DNA of 64,000 bases. Origin: Monarcha castaneiventris obscurior (taxonomy: Eukaryota; Chordata; Aves; Passeriformes; Monarchidae). The notes under the pieces are model-generated. The model did no database searches and had not been told where the DNA came from. It saw only the letters and a list, made by a program, of their open reading frames with translations. Below, in pieces: positions 49,691-62,080 of the stretch (positions are counted from its first letter, which is position 1; every line of letters begins with the position of its first letter). The DNA lies in the NCBI GenBank assembly GCA_026261815.1, contig JAMPIT010000484.1, positions 13,366,501 to 13,430,500 on the forward strand. The letters are read 5' to 3'. The translations under genes were made by a program, and so were the position numbers.

Positions 49691-52600
49691 TCACTATCCC
49701 TATATTTCCAAAGATTATTTCTAAGTAATAATAAAAAAAATCTGTTGTTATATCCTTGGATCTAAGACAGAGTAGGGCCTGTTTATTGGCAGCAAGAGCA
49801 CCTCTTCCTATTAGCATGCTAAACTTGAGGTTACAGGTCTGAGAAACTTCTTCACAGAGATAAATGAACACCTGAGAAAACACAGGCTTGCTAAAAAAAT
49901 GAAGGAGCATGGCTCTACTATGTGGCCCTGTGCCAACAATATGAAAAAGCAACTCCCAGCACCTGCACGTGCATGTACAGGTTTTGATTTTAGCAGATAA
50001 GTGAGGGTGCATGCCACCTATTAAAGTGCTGGAGAAAAGCTTTGATCCCATTGACGTCTCCTATATGTGTGTGCTTGTGTGTATAGGTGTACCTATTATA
50101 GATATTGAAAGGTATTTTAATTATTCATGTAGGATCCTTTTTCTTAGATGCCATTTTGTTTCCTCCAGGTTTTTGTGTTTATCACTCAGTGATACCTGGG
50201 ATGACTGAGAAGTTGAGCAAGAGGGAAGGCCCATGTTTTGTAATTTTATATGCTTTATTGAGAAAAGCACCTGGAATGAAATACTGGCTCTGTCAAAATC
50301 AGTGCCAAAACTTCCACCCAGCTCAGCAGGGCCAGAATTTCAGGCCCAAGTCAAAAGGTCATCTTAGGTGCTGAAAGGTAAACATCTGCTTAAGCAGGAA
50401 AGAAAGTTCCCTCATTGTTGGCTCGGATGCACAGACAAGACAAGGCAAGACACAGCAGATGAGGCTAAAAGCAGGGTGAAGGTTTACTTGTCACTCCTTA
50501 CAACATGACTGTCATGAGCAATGTCCAAGGCCTGAGTATGCGTATATCCAAGGCTTCTGTATATATATATATCAGAATCCCTAGAAAATTGTTTTTGAAA
50601 CATGGAGATTTATGTTAATTGAAAACGTTAATGGAGCTGAAGGTGTCCAGTGCCTCCAGCAGACACTTGACCTCCCCAGCTCCTGACCCGCTGGAGCCTG
50701 GCCCTTGGCTGTCACAGAGCTTTGCTGGACCTCTCCCCAGAGGCTCTCAGGGGACTGATTCCTCTTGCACTGTTGCATATTAAGCAGACACTTTTTCTAT
50801 TTTACCTTCCCTTCTGTGCTAAGATTGGGGGCAGGGAGAAGGTTCAATTTCTGCCAGCCTTGACAAACCTGGTCTCTTCCGGCTCAAAGCTTGATTGCAC
50901 CAGTTGGTGTTGGAGTGCTGCTCTCTGCTGATCACGGTACCCCAGGAACCAGCTGAGCTCATTCCTTCAGAGACTTGTGCCCTCTAAGACCTTTCTCTTG
51001 CCTCCTCTTCCTGCCAGCTCCTGCCTGGAGCCTGCTCTGAAGCAGGAACGGAGTATTTTCCTGGGAACAGCTCAGCCAAATGCCCAAGCCAGCAGTAGGC
51101 CATGGTAAAACTGAAACTTAAAAATTGCTCTTAGGCAATCTGCTTTATTTCCCTGTTAGTTAGGAATCAGTCCATTACACTAAATTTCTAAAAGCTTCAG
51201 TCATTTAATTTTTAAATGTCTCAAGCAGGAAGGCTTCCACAGCGCTTTTTCACACTCTCAGCTCTTACTCCTTGCTCCAGAAGTGCTAATGCAGTTGCTC
51301 AGTGTCAAATAATCTGCCAGAACAGCAGAAAAACAGAATCCCTTGCCAGGGAAGACTTAACACAGAGTAAGAAGGTGAAATATTTTCTTCTTAAGGGTGT
51401 GATCTTCTTTTTAATTTCCTGTAGTTAATTGCAGGTATTACCACACTGTATCCACAAGTTGATACAGAAAAGGCAAGAAATAGTCAGCTTTTGCAGCATA
51501 TCCTACTGCTTCGGGTACTTAGGCTCAGATTCAGCCAGGGAAGCAAGGAAGCATATGCTTCTCTTCGTAAATTTAGTCCTCCATGTCCAATAAACTCCCA
51601 ATTTTTAGAGTGGGAATAGCCTTGATGAGGAAACCCCCACTGGACGGTCTCTAATCTACTCCCTTTGATCTGAGCAGGCAGCAGTGATGCTCTTTTACCT
51701 CATTCTTACCTCTTGAGATGTGCATTGCACAGACACTCCAGTGCTTAGCACGCATGTACTTTGGGAAAGGGGACATGGCATTTTTGCTGGCTGGCCTTCT
51801 CCCTGTCCTGGGCTTACCCTGCCCAGTGGATGCCCAGTGATGCTGCTTCAAAAGACAAACTCTACAGTTCTCCTTCTCAGAGGCATTGGACAGTGGAGGG
51901 AAATGAAGATAACCAACTTCAAAAGTAAAAGGGCTCAACTCAGCAACACAAAACAGATACTCATTTTATCCTTCCAGATTCTTGGCTGTTTTCAAGTTCT
52001 TCTTCAAGCTAGAGATTTCTTCCCTTTCTCTTGCTGCACAGTGCTTTCTCACCAGGCATCTCTAGCAGAGTTCCATTTCTAAGAGGAATATAACTGCATG
52101 GATGCATATAAATTCCTGGTGATACTGAAGCAAAGCTGTTGGAGAAGGACACAATTAAAGCACTCTTATCAACCTCGATTTCAGAAAGACTTGGTGCAGT
52201 ATTTTGTCAGGGAATAGATGACAAACTGCTAAATTATGTTATTCATTGTACACAGTTCTTCTTATCAAATTTGTATGTTAGCAGTGGTTACAAATATGTA
52301 TCTTCAGAGATGGAAGAAAGATTCATGGCCATAAAAACATTTAAGTCAAGTGAACTTCATTTTGACCTAATTAAACGAGTCAAAATATCCAGATTACATT
52401 CAATAGATTCCAACATGATTAAAAGTCAGAATTGAGGAACAGTAGGAATTTTATTTCCAGGCTCACACTTTCACCACCTTTAAATGGGCTCTCTGTACCT
52501 CGGTAGTTCTGAGTTTCAAGAAAGACTCCATCATCTGAAAGTGGTTAGAGCTCCTGTCCTGTTCCATTTGGAGGCTGACTTTCCCCACACAAAAGGATCA

Positions 52601-55600
52601 GATAGGTCCCATTCCTATTAAATATATTTGTGTGTAATTGGGGAAAAATGGTGCATTTCAGAGTCAGGATGTTAGACTTGAAATATCTCAGTACATAATT
52701 TCCTGCTTTTGTTCTTCTGAACTAGTAATTTTTAAAACCAGAAATTTAAGGTACATGGAAACCAAAGGAACAAACTCTTTTGCCTCTTTCTCCATTTAAA
52801 GATACTTCCCTTTCCAATGTTCTTCAATAATTTCTTTCTAAAATTTCTTTAATTATCATTTAAAAGAATTGGTTTTGCCACTCTTAGAGGACATTTCTTA
52901 TAATCTGTCCAGTATGTTTATTTCCCTTTGGATGAAATATAGTAGTTTCCTCTTAAGTTTCCACTCTTAGTTTCCTAGGATGTGCGTTATGTCATCTTGG
53001 TTTTGTGTTTTTGACGGTGGGAAAATTTTGTTTAGGTCAATTTTATCAGTCTTCTGCATGAGAAAAGCATCAATTAGATAACCAAAATGTCTCCTTTCCC
53101 TAGTGAGAATAACCTTATTTTCCTCAGCCACTGCCAATTACATAAATCTTTCTGTTTTGCAGGTGCCAAGGGTTTTAACATTTGATACAGAGATTTGGAT
53201 CTCATCACAAAGTCATGTAGAAAAATTGGGTTTGTAGATAGCAGCAAGAACATCAAAACTCAATTAAGCAGCACACAATTTTTTGGCAACAACCAGTAAG
53301 TAACTTGTGCTTCTAAACCAGAATTACAAACTTTCACTGTCTTGAATTTCATGGAAATATCACAAAGAGATTCTTGAGGTAAACCAAATTAAGCTATGAT
53401 TGTATTGTAGCTCTAAAAGCAACAAATTAATTGGCAACAGGGGTTACCATGTTTATTGCCTCTCTATGGCTTCCAGATTAAATTTGTGCAGTCAAGGAGA
53501 TTCACAGCAAGCTTCCAAAATTTGTTGCAGTTTTCCCCTGTGAATTTAAGGCTCTAGGTTTAATATGATTCTAATCCTTACCAAGAGATATAAATCTAAG
53601 AAAATTAACAAATGTGCCAAAGGAAAAAGGACAATTCCATGATCCATATTTGCAGTAAGCAAAGTGCAATTCAGCATCACTTTGAGAAAGACAAAGAAGA
53701 GAGCTTGAAGAACCAAGGAGAGAAATGCAGGACGAATTTTTCTCCTGTGGAAGGATTTATATTTCTCTTTCACTGGCCAGTTGAAAAGAGAATAGAGATG
53801 ATACATTTGGCATCCTTTACCATCAGCAATTATGATGTTTGCCTCAGTGTCCTGGGTATGTTTAAGTACCTCTTGCATGGAGGGATGCATTCTCCTTCAC
53901 TCCTTACAAAGCTCACAGGGTATGAGCTGGTACAAAAGCTGTGTAGCTGCATTAACCTGGCACTGGTCCCAGGCTCATCAGCCCTGCTGTTTACACTTCC
54001 CAAGTGGGTTAAATTTATACTAATATGCTGCAGAAAGACACTGCTAGCAGAAGTATTTGCTGATGCAGCTTCAGAAATGACCAGTGGCCGCTGAAGATTG
54101 ATGAAGTACTCACAAGTATTTCCAGCAGCACTTGCAGAGGAAATACCATGCTCGTGCACCCCTCCAAGAAGGATGGACTATGTAACCTCTGTGTCATGGA
54201 TTGTGCAAGATCTAACTATGACCAAACTGAGAATTTATGTGCATATTTATTTTAAATATATTTTATCAGATCAGCTGTCCAGTAAGTTAATGACACAGCA
54301 ATGTTTCTGATGTAATTTCATCTACTCTGTCTGGGACAACAGCAACAAGAAGAGTTAGGAGACGAGGATGTCAGAACTATGAACATGTCCTTATTCACTG
54401 ACTGTACAAAACTGGTCTGTTCTTGGATTCACTCTGTATCTAGCCTGGAGCTGAATTCTTTCTGGAGATCACTACTATGTAATCATCATTTTCTGATGTG
54501 GGATTCACTCACTATTGACATATTCCTTTGTCTTTGATAGGTGCACATGTATTACCACGTACATTTTATCTACCACGGGTATTGGTTTCATCTACCATGA
54601 CACCATCTACAAACTAAAGTCAGATGATTTATTGTCTCTTTTCTAACTCGCTTTGACTATGGTTAAAGGAATTTCACTTGTCTGAATATTTCCTTGCTTT
54701 TCCAAGTCTCCCCATTATATGTGTTAAATGTCCTTGTTTGCAATGTCCATGTGCTCTCAGATGGGCTTTAAGGCAGAATAGACACAGCCACTTTGCAGGC
54801 TGTATGTATTTTCCCCAAGTTAAGCAACAGTGAGTGTAGAATTACAATTCTTTTAAAGCTTTTGTAGTGTACAAATAGTGCACTGGGGGAGCACAAAGCT
54901 CCCCATTCACATTTATTACCATCTCTGTGTCATTTCTCACTTGCCGGGGCACTTCTTGGTGCATTTTGACAAGCTCAGTGGATTTAAGCATTTTTAAAAA
55001 TTCATTCATCTGCAAAGCAGCAGTTTATCTCATATTTTCATTCTCTCAATTTGAATTTTCATTAATCTCTCTCATTTTTCTGGGTTAATGCATATATTCA
55101 GAGGCACAAATACCAGGGTTTGTTTGATGAGTTAAATAGTCTCACTGCATGACAGATTTGTTTGATGAAAGTCACCTTCCTTCCTGCCCATGCAATACTT
55201 TTCCATATTCAGGAAGCATTTTTGAGAGGAGACAGCATTGAGGTAATTCTGCCCCTGCTTAAATCCCGTGACACCCATATCTGAAACTTAATACATGTAG
55301 AGCTGAAAATAAGAGCTCTTTAAAAGCCTTAGAGTCAGGAGTTACACACAGGCAGCATTTAGCTTTTTCCTTGAAATTTTGTCCTCCTAGCAGATGCAGC
55401 AAAACAATTCTCTGCACCCTGAGCAAGGAAGTTAATGATACAGCACTGCAAGTATGTCTCACACTTTTTCATCCTTTTTTTTTTCTTTTGGTGAGAAAAC
55501 AGACAGTAACCCCGACACATATGGATAGAAAGCTTTAATTTTGACCTGTAAAGACAATAGTCTGCCAGATAGTTGGGATAAAAATATCAAGGAAGAATGA

Positions 55601-55617
55601 AAAAAGACAGATGCACA
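49691..55617. other. No gene recognised
   Basis: No gene was supported. A short (TA)n lies at about 50563-50573. Open frames at 52139-52435 and 53612-54094 (plus) are within the length expected by chance for a window this size and show no domain. The region is mostly AT-rich. Confidence 0.55.
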
Positions 55618-55683
55618 TGAAATCCTGGCTCCATTGAAGCGGATGGGACTTTTGCCATTGATTTGAATGGAGCCAGGATTCCA
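55618..55683. repeat. Near-perfect 66-bp hairpin, MITE-like old repeat
   Basis: The arm AATCCTGGCTCCATT (55621-55635) is the exact reverse complement of AATGGAGCCAGGATT (55666-55680). Extending three bases outward on each side adds two pairs and one mismatch. The inner stem is partly complementary around GGATGGGAC and GCCATTGATTTG. This matches in form and sequence a hairpin repeat I recall as abundant in turtle, crocodile and bird DNA ('aatcctggccccattgaagtcaatgg...'). The copy is short, with no coding capacity. The family name and mechanism of spread are unknown to me. Confidence 0.7.
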
Positions 55684-58600
55684 TTGCAAAAGCATTGTTC
55701 AGCTGTAAAAGTTGTCACTGTTAGGTCTGTACACCCTCATGCATTCAGTCCCAAATTCCTGATGAAAAGATGTGTAGTTTTTCATATTGCCCAAATATTT
55801 TCTTTAACAGCTGACCCTTTCTCTTAAACACAACCTTTTTCTCCAAGACATGTATTGAATACTTTTGTTGATTTTAATGTGACTTCTAGCAACTTTCCCA
55901 CATTCCAGAAAAACCTACTTGAGCTATTTTCTTCCACTCAATTCCCCTTCTTGTTCTTCACATTTTTGTTAAAAATCCTTGTGAACATAACTGAGGCTGA
56001 CTCAAAATTACACAGAACCTGGTTGAACCATGGCACTTTCTGGATTCCTGATAGCAGCAATGCTTTATCATCCTCTTTTGTTCTTGGCAATATACGTAGA
56101 TAAACTACTTATCTGCTGCTGTTATCTTTATTATGTCAAACACTCTGGTTACAAACGTGGGGGTGGATGTTAGGGGAACTTTTATGTGGCTGTTTCATTG
56201 AGGAATCTTCTTGCTTGCTATCTATATGGTCAGTGCATCTGTCTACCCTCATGCCTGACTTTTGGAGAGGTAATGATGTGATTCAAAGAGGAAAAAGAAA
56301 AGAAAATAGAGGGCAAATATTTTTTATTATGCTTAATAAAAATATTCAACAATGTAACTAGCAATAATGTAACATCATGTGACTGACACAAACCATTATA
56401 ACATTTTCACAGAAGAAAATGCTGTTGTGTCATTTAGGACTGTATATTAACTGCTAAAAAATAAATATATCACCCAAACCAAGCAAAAATAACCTTATTC
56501 GAAATAGTAGACATACAAGCAGAATATTAGCAGGGTGACAGTGAAGAAAGCTTGGCCCTGGGTAGAAGCAGCAGGTCAGAGTGCCCTTGCCTTCGACAGC
56601 CACTGCTCTCCCTGCAGGATGGGGGACCTGGGAGAGCTTCCCTTTAGAGCCTGACAAGGAAAACTCTCCTCCACAGCAAGATTTATATGAAAGTGCTGCT
56701 GATTTGCCCCACTGTGCCACTGACCCAGACACAGCAGCCAAATGGCAACATGAAATGAGGAAGGAAATAAATGTCTTTGGTACCTGTTTCCTGAAGGCAG
56801 GATGGGAATTGTGGCTTTTATAGCTGCAGTAACCAGCACTGAGGGCCAGCCAGGCTCTGTCTGAGGCACCAAAGGGAGCTTTGTGGATGTTCCATCCCAG
56901 CACCTCTAACCAAACCCAACTGCTGCACTCAACTTCTGGCCCTAGCTGAATTTCTAGGATCTGTGCTGTGTTTTGCTGCACCTTGACACCCAGGCAGTGG
57001 TCCAGGCATGCAGAGCTGCTCCTGCTGAAGACTGAGAAGGAGCACTTTACAGATGTCAGGCAGCTGCTGGGACTCACCAGGTCCCATTTATTGCAGTGGG
57101 TGAGGAGAGAGCATCAGTGGCTCCTTCTCCCACCTCTCTGGCATCTGAGGGAATGCAGTGACTGATCAGCCTGATGCTCTGGTTGGAAGTTAAAGGTGGT
57201 TTTGCCTGTGATACAACTGAAGGGAAACCTTTGAAAATAATCCCCCTAGGTATTTCTAAGAGAAACCTATCCTAAGAACAAGCCACGTGAGTTTAATAAA
57301 CACATCTTTAAATATAACTAACATTTTCACTGAAAATCTTCCAGTGATCCTGGTCCCTGATGGAAGTCTCATTGTGGGTACACCTACAGCTGTCAGATTT
57401 GATAGATGAAATTAAATTAATGTGCTTCAAATTAAATTTGAGGAGAAAGGGCATAAAAATTAAACACAATTGGTTTAGAATAAAATGGCTACTTTGTAGT
57501 GCTTGACCCTTTTATTTATAGTAAATATTTGTCTTGCTTTGGAGTAATTTTTATTTTGAATGTCTGTAATTAATGACATGGTTCATTAGTTGCAGGGAAG
57601 CTAATGCAGCTCTGCTATACAGTAGTTCACATAATTGTGGGAGGTAACCCATTGCACATGCTTTCAAATTGTAATTTCAAAATATTTTCCTAATAGTTCT
57701 CAAATGGAAATATTTCTAAGTGTAAATCAAAATCTGCCTATACCCAAGGAGTATTAACAGAACATAGCTTCAGCATAACATGCCAAAAAGTATTATTTTT
57801 GGCTGTAACATAATTGGTCTCACATGCTGTTGCTGTTTTACATACTTTTTCCCTTTTTGCCTTAACTTCTATTATTTTATATGGGCACAGCTATTACCTG
57901 AGGATGACTTTGCATAACAAGAGGTAGGTGCATACTAGGTACTGGAATTTTAGCCATTTAGTGGTCTTGTTTCAAGCTGAAACAAATATATGAAGCAGTT
58001 AGAGAAACTAATCTAATCCCCTTACACTTAGCAGAAATATTTCAACATGGCACTTTAAAAAGCAATTTACATAGGAAAATAAAGCACAAGATCTAGAATA
58101 AGACTGAATCTGGAAAAAAGGACCACAGTGAATAGTCCTATAAACTTCACTTTTATGTAGAGGTATTTAACTTTATTTCAGCACTTTTGTCCCCCTTACC
58201 TCTAAGATCCTCAGAAGGCTGCTAACTTGGAATTTGGATCCCAGTGGCCTTGTAGGTCTTTACAGTTTTAGGATAAATCAGTTAAGCATTTGTCACCCTA
58301 TAAAGCTCTTCATATGTGTGCCCACTTAACAGTTATTCGTCCCAGTCAATGGAAGTTCCTCAATGTTTGTGTGCCCGAGCTAAAATGCAGCTAAGAAATC
58401 CTGACAGTGAAACAGGGTCAGGAGATTGCCCCTGTTCTGTCCTGCAGCTGCTTACTGGGGGCACCTGGGGGAGAGTAGAGATGGCACAGTTAAGAATGTA
58501 AACTATTCACCTGTGTTTAGTCTCAATAACATTAGGTTTAAGGATATTACTTAGATTTAATGATATTGATGTGCTGATAGTGGTTATCACTGGTACAAAA

Positions 58601-59980
58601 AGGACTTGTTAAGTATTTGTTTTTAAAGAAACAGCTTTCAGGATATACTTCCCACTATTAAAAGTACGTTTAGCAACTGAGCCTCCTCTCTAAAAGCTCT
58701 TTTTCAATATTAGAGGCGTGAAAAGAGTTACTGCTATTATTATTTCTTTATGCATACATTTCTGTTAAACAAAGAAATCAAAAAGACAATCCTGATATTA
58801 AAGTTTAGCTGGTACTATAATGAACCAGAGAAGTTTTTTAAGGAAATGAATACTCTGAATACACAAAGCTGTACAAACTGCCTGGCTTTTGCTATCACCA
58901 TTTGTGCCAAAAAGGAGGGTGTTAATTGCATTTACTGGGAAACACCCCCACGTTTTACCCTTGCATCAGCCAAGCCATGGAAAGCATAATTCACATGATA
59001 TATTCAGGTTGAATCTAAAAAGTCACTTTGGCTAACTGTAAAATCTTGAAGTTCCCAGAATAACATCCAAAATCAATGTCATCTGAAAAATCCAGTTTGA
59101 AAAGCAGTTATGTCACTGGTCCTAGTCAGTATTAGTAAATCAGGTGGGTTTGAAGCAAAACAATTCTGATTGCATCACTTGAAACAATCTGATATATTGG
59201 TTATGAAATCCTGCATATAAAATTTAAGAGCTTCCATGTTGACTTAGTATGGACCTCCTACACAGCTTGTAAACCACAGCCTTTTCTCCTTTTCCACATA
59301 GTTTCAGTGTAATCCATCAATCTCCTCTATTATGTTATAGCAATTTGTAATTCAAACAGAGGAAGTGCAGTTTATTCATGAGGAACTCTGGCAACTAACA
59401 TCCACAAATATATTTTACACTACAGGTTTGTCCTCAGAAACTATTTTAAAGTCTAACAGCAACACTGAGAGCAAAGAGAGCTGTTTTGTGCACCCTCACA
59501 TTGGTGCTTGTTGAGGATCAAATATGCACCTGTTGATGTGACCCCCTCACTTGCTTGGCTGGGCTCCACCTGAGGCTCAGGAGGAACCCAGGCTCTGTGT
59601 GACCCTCAAAGGGACTGGGAAATCCCAGTAAAGCTCTGGAGCTGCTGGTGGGTGACCCTTGGGATGTGAGGAGCTCTGCAGGTAGAGACTTTGTCCTGCT
59701 GAGCAAATGCCTTCCTAATGTAGATGCAGTGTATGTTTTCCAAACATAAATGATGAAGTTTTACTAATTACCAGTGGTCTGTTTCCAGAAAGTCACTTAT
59801 TTTATCTTCTACAATTCTTGGTAGATGGAGTACTGGATTCAGTAGGAGACTTATTTTTTGCCATTCCAATGCAATTTCTTTACCAGAAAACATTCTTAAG
59901 TATCCTAAATTCTACTATTTATCAAAAATAATAATAAATAAAACATATTCCACCCCCCAGTGGAGATGGACAGATGGTAT
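55684..59980. other. No gene recognised; includes an AT-rich motif-dense block
   Basis: No gene was supported. The 207-codon minus frame at 56454-57077 starts with GTG in a GC-richer patch and has no domain. The 57380-57680 stretch is complex AT-rich sequence with many TTAAT/AATTA words and resembles conserved non-coding DNA, on impression only. Confidence 0.5.
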
Positions 59981-60009
59981 CTACAATACAATATACAATA
60001 CAATACAAT
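59981..60009. repeat. (ACAAT)n-like pentanucleotide microsatellite
   Basis: Four to five imperfect ACAAT units, one interrupted by an extra AT, occupy 59981-60009. It is a short simple repeat. Confidence 0.75.
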
Positions 60010-61679
60010 GCTCTACAGAGAAGCATAGCTCAATTATTCCTAACTCACCATGATTTGCAGTCGCAACAAGATCACTTTGACATCAGAAATACAAGTTGTT
60101 CTACCTATGTCAGTTTGGTTTGCACTGGGACTTTTATTCCTCAGAAGGGGAGTGCTAAGTTAAGGTGTTTCCTAACTTGTTTAGACCGAAGGGGTTTCAC
60201 TACTTCTCACATTTGATTCAGCAGTGCTCAAGAAAATGCAATTTTGTCCTTGGCTGCCATACGAGCAGATTCAATGGTTCCCTCTAAAAATACCACTATA
60301 AATCCACAGATACTTCATAAGTAGCAACAGGGAATTCTAGTTTAAATCATGTATAAAATAATATCTGAAATTCAGTGAGAGCATTGGTAAACTGATGGGA
60401 AAAGAGAGAGATATTTTAATTTTTCTAATGGAAGTCACCATGTAGAACATCCAAAAAGTTGTCTTCTTCTTATCCATATTTATGAAGGAAACTCTCCATT
60501 TTAAACTTCCTGATAGAATCCAACCATTTGAGCTAATTTTAATTTCAGAACGGATTAGGCCTGAAAACTCAGCTGGCTACACCAAGAGAACAGACTTCCT
60601 TGTATTTCCTCCACACATCCCCAATTTTGGACATATTGAACATAAAGCAAGGCAGGCAGACAGTCATATTTACTTACAGCAGAGACATTGCCAAGTTTGT
60701 AGAACAACCTTTATCAAAAGTTTTTTTGTCCGTTATATTTCTCTTCCAGATACATTTTGAATTTCATTTCTTTTCATATTCCCTTAGATACTCTGTTGAT
60801 TTTTCTGTCTTGGCAACATAGTCTATCATTATATCTTGCTTTAAAATGTGTTGAGTGATTAGAGAGGAGTCAGGGCAAAAATAGCAACAGCTGTGACTGC
60901 CTGTGCCTGACCGAAAATACCCAACCATGCACGTCTCCAGGCACATCCAGCTTGTGAGGCCATGCTATGGCAGTGTCCCTCTGCACTTAGACTCACCAAA
61001 ATGCTGTATAACAATGAAAACAGGGCATTAGACAAATTAGATCTTCCATCTCTCCTTGTTCCTTCCTCTTGGGACAGACAAATGTGTGCTTACTTATCCT
61101 GGGAAAAATGCAGGTTCAGGTCACTCTTCCTTCTCTTCCTCTAAGCCTCTATTGTCCATTAAAAAAAAATTAAATAAAAAGCTCTTGTAGCTAGCTCTCT
61201 CTGTATCTTATGTACTTGTAGTTTATGTATCTGCTACCCTTCTTCTGGTCTTGTTCTTGTCTTTCAGAGCAGAGAAGATGCATTTCAGTTTTTTGGCAGA
61301 ATGGCCCATCATATAGAGACTTCCTCTCACTCTTACACCCTCATCACAATAGTTAATAAATGAATAAACAGCAGCAGTCTGCACTTCAGTTCTTTCTTCC
61401 ACAGTTTGTATTGGTTGAAGGCCTTTTCACTAAAAAAAAATAAATACCAGTAGAGCTTTACTATGAGATTTAGGGGGCATTTACTTCAGATGTGCATAAG
61501 TTATCAGTCACAATTTCATTCCCACCTTCTTGCCCCAAATCTATTACTTATTCTTTTTTTAAATTCATTTTTTGATTAAGTTTGTTTTATTCACCATTTG
61601 TGCTCCTCTCTTATGATGGAATTCCTGTCATGGTCTGTCTACAGATTTTCAGGATAAAAGCAAACCAACTACCATATTT
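60010..61679. other. No gene recognised; AT-rich non-coding DNA
   Basis: No coding or RNA gene was recognised. The 61440-61679 part may contain the more degraded 3' continuation of the minus-strand LINE relic that follows, but no motif could be read with confidence. Confidence 0.5.
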
Positions 61680-62080
61680 TCTTGTGGATGAAGCTTTGTG
61701 TCTTGGCCAAAAGCCATTTATAGAAGGAATAGATCAGTTGGAGGCCTTCCTCTCCAGTCTAAATGAGAAATTGCTCCTTATATTGTCTTTCATCTTTTAA
61801 ATATGTTCTGATCTGATCTGAGCAGCTGTCTATGCGAGATTTATTCCTCTGCTTGTTCACTGATGTTCTCGTCTATGCTAATCAGTCTTCCTTTGTATGT
61901 CTTGAGCATTATCTTCTTAATCGAGTTTATTTTCAGGCCCCATTTCTTGGCTTTCATGGTCCAGTTCCTCAATTAATTCTTGTAGATTGAGTTTTTAGAC
62001 CAGCGTGATATCTGACAATCTGATTTACTTAATTTTTTTTATCTTTGGGTGTTCATTTCTTTCATTCTAGACATTCCTTT
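61680..62080 (-). pseudogene. RTE-clade LINE reverse transcriptase relic
   Basis: Read on the minus strand, this holds the C-terminal half of a non-LTR retrotransposon reverse transcriptase. From 62036 downward, KLS then DITLV (61995-62012, followed by a stop) corresponds to the KLxxLRFADDITLV region with the catalytic ADD box eroded. LQELIEELDHESQEM follows at 61941-61985. After a one-base frameshift at 61940, GLKINSIKKIMLKTY (61895-61939) matches the family's GLKINxxKTKVM. RQLLRSDQNIFKR (near 61790-61830) matches the YLGQ...EIKRR region. MAFGQ near 61705 may be the remnant of WxAFGK. The YLGQ and AFG motifs point to the RTE clade rather than CR1. Several frameshifts and stops show that it is ancient and inactive. 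Confidence 0.72.

Noticed and set aside
50400..50580. Possible LTR fragment
   Set aside because: It looked LTR-like by impression (long non-coding, T-rich end), but no terminal TG/CA, polyadenylation signal arrangement, duplicate copy or primer-binding site could be found.
52139..52435. 98-codon frame with protein-like composition, plus strand
   Set aside because: There is no ATG start or family similarity, and the length is common by chance. No splice signals frame it convincingly.
52535..52560. GTGGTTAGAGCTCCTGTCCTG as a tRNA or tRNA-derived SINE
   Set aside because: It resembles only the GTTAGAGC word of a tRNA D-arm. No B box at the right distance and no cloverleaf were seen.
53612..54094. 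160-codon ATG-initiated frame, plus strand
   Set aside because: About one frame this long is expected by chance in 64 kb at this base composition, and no domain is visible.
56454..57077. 207-codon open frame, minus strand
   Set aside because: It starts at GTG, is Ser/Cys/Leu-rich with no known domain, and has competing plus-strand frames. Best explained by local composition.
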